Shown here piece by piece: positions 5,272-5,818 of a stretch of 5,818 nucleotides of DNA; the stretch's first letter is position 1, and each line of letters begins with the position of its first letter. This DNA comes from Acidobacteriota bacterium. GTDB lineage: Bacteria > Acidobacteriota > Terriglobia > Acidiferrales > UBA7541. Both the position numbers and the translations under genes were made by a program. The stretch spans positions 1 to 5,818 of the forward strand of contig JAGWRH010000030.1 in the NCBI GenBank assembly GCA_028876695.1. Reading direction: 5' to 3'. The notes under the pieces are model-generated. The model worked only from the letters and a program-made list of their open reading frames with translations. It made no database searches and was not told where the DNA came from.

Positions 5272-5748
5272 ATGGATCTGGCGAAAATACGCGAAGCTGC
5301 GGAACGTGTGGCCCATTCGGAAGGCTTGGAAATCTTCGACGTCGAATGGAAGATTGGCAAGCAGCGGCTTCTCCGGGTCTACATCGACCGGGTGCCGGAT
5401 CCGTCAAAGCCGGAGAGCAACGCCGGAATCAGCCACAAGGATTGCGAGCGCGTTAGCGAGCAGTTGAGCGTGATTCTGGATGTTGAGGATTTGGTGCCGG
5501 GGCCCGGCTACGTTCTCGAGGTCAGTTCGCCTGGGCTTGATCGTAAGCTGATTAAGGCCTCGGATTATGAACGGTTCATCGGGCGTCTCGCCCGAATCTG
5601 GGTGAATGAACCGATCGAGAACCAGAAGTTTCTTGAAGGGCGGCTGGCTGGTTACGCGGACGGCAGTGTGAAACTGGCCGTCAAGGATCGCGAGTTGTCG
5701 GTGCCGTTTGCCGGCATCCGCAAGGCAAATTTGGTGGTCGAGCTTTAG
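5272..5748 (+). CDS. rimP: Ribosome maturation factor RimP
   Basis: This 158-aa cytoplasmic protein is needed for maturation of the 30S ribosomal subunit, where it helps assembly of the head and central domain. The length is normal for the family. The N-terminal alpha/beta domain (about 1-92) shows the family pattern GLEIFDVEW (18-26), LLRVYIDR (33-40), GISHKDCERVSEQLS (52-66) and the signature YVLEVSSPGLDRKL (80-93). The C-terminal SH3-like domain (about 100-158) has FIGRLARIWV, LEGRLAGY and VPFAGIRKANLVVEL. The start at 5272 gives MDLAKIREAAERV, matching typical RimP N-termini. Its stop is 12 nt before nusA, and the two genes form the conserved head of the rimP-nusA-infB type operon. Expression is probably controlled by the upstream promoter, palindrome and leader terminator. 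Nothing appears truncated or missing. Confidence 0.97.
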   Translation: MDLAKIREAAERVAHSEGLEIFDVEWKIGKQRLLRVYIDRVPDPSKPESNAGISHKDCERVSEQLSVILDVEDLVPGPGYVLEVSSPGLDRKLIKASDYERFIGRLARIWVNEPIENQKFLEGRLAGYADGSVKLAVKDRELSVPFAGIRKANLVVEL

Positions 5749-5753
5749 GGAGA
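5748..5753 (+). promoter_or_regulatory. Ribosome binding site of nusA
   Basis: GGGAGA (5748-5753) overlaps the last base of the rimP stop codon and lies 7 nt before the nusA ATG, a good spacing. An additional AAAGGA touches the ATG but is too close to act. The tight junction supports co-transcription and possibly translational coupling. Confidence 0.6.
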
Positions 5754-5760
5754 CAAAGGA

Positions 5761-5818
5761 ATGGCGAGTCTGCTGTACCAGACAATTGAGCAGATCAGCC
5801 GGGAAAAGCACATCGAAC
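5761..5818 (+). CDS. nusA: Transcription termination/antitermination factor NusA (5' end, partial)
   Basis: Nineteen codons are visible before the window ends, reading MASLLYQTIEQISREKHIE. This matches the start of the NusA N-terminal RNA-polymerase-binding domain, whose family begins in the same way (LYQTIEQISREK followed by I). NusA binds the RNA polymerase beta flap region and nascent RNA, modulating pausing, intrinsic termination and antitermination. The identification rests on this short stretch plus its place 12 nt after rimP, the classical gene order. The S1, KH and later domains lie outside the window. Confidence 0.9.
   Translation, partial: MASLLYQTIEQISREKHIE

Noticed and set aside
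5112..5456. 114-aa plus-strand open frame starting in the rimP leader
   Set aside because: It overlaps the terminator hairpin and rimP in another frame. The rimP frame is unambiguous and this product is low-complexity Arg/Gly-rich.
5404..5811. 135-aa minus-strand open frame
   Set aside because: It runs antisense through rimP and the start of nusA, both firmly identified, and has no protein-family features.

Overview
The window looks like chromosomal DNA of an Acidobacteriota-type bacterium (Koribacter/Terriglobia-like). This is an inference. It rests on high-GC Gram-negative style coding, a secreted DUF4139 protein with a Gly/Pro/Ala-rich insert, a secreted M49-like metallopeptidase, and a rimP-nusA pair whose NusA N-terminus begins MASLLYQTIEQISREK. 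I see no insertion sequence, CRISPR array, tRNA, rRNA or phage gene.

Layout, left to right. (1) Bases 1-113, minus strand: the 5' end of a gene with a GTG start, running off the left edge; it is probably a membrane protein. (2) 237-2489, minus: a 750-aa exported DUF4139 protein with a C-terminal coiled coil and a perfect AGGAGG ribosome binding site. (3) 2490-2934: a 445-bp divergent intergenic region with a likely minus-strand promoter, short inverted repeats, and a compact 47-nt element at 2863-2909 that can fold as a three-way junction just before the next start codon. (4) 2935-4683, plus: a 582-aa secreted zinc peptidase-like protein of the dipeptidyl-peptidase III (M49) type, with HEISH and EESKAD motifs. 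(5) 4696-5016, minus: a small 106-aa protein of unknown function, convergent with the peptidase (12 bp between stop codons). (6) 5017-5271: the control region of the rimP operon, with a 25-bp imperfect palindrome overlapping the -35 box, a sigma-70-type promoter, and a leader containing an intrinsic-terminator hairpin inside a longer imperfect stem. (7) 5272-5748, plus: rimP. (8) 5761-5818, plus: the start of nusA, cut by the window edge.

The right-hand part is the conserved start of the rimP-nusA(-infB-rbfA) translation/transcription operon. RimP matures the 30S subunit and NusA controls pausing, termination and antitermination. A terminator in the leader ahead of a NusA-encoding operon fits attenuation by NusA itself. 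The left-hand part holds two divergently transcribed exported proteins (DUF4139 and M49-like) with no demonstrated functional link.

I found no obviously new multi-gene system. The most interesting signals are non-coding: the rimP palindrome and attenuator, and the three-way-junction-like element before the peptidase gene.
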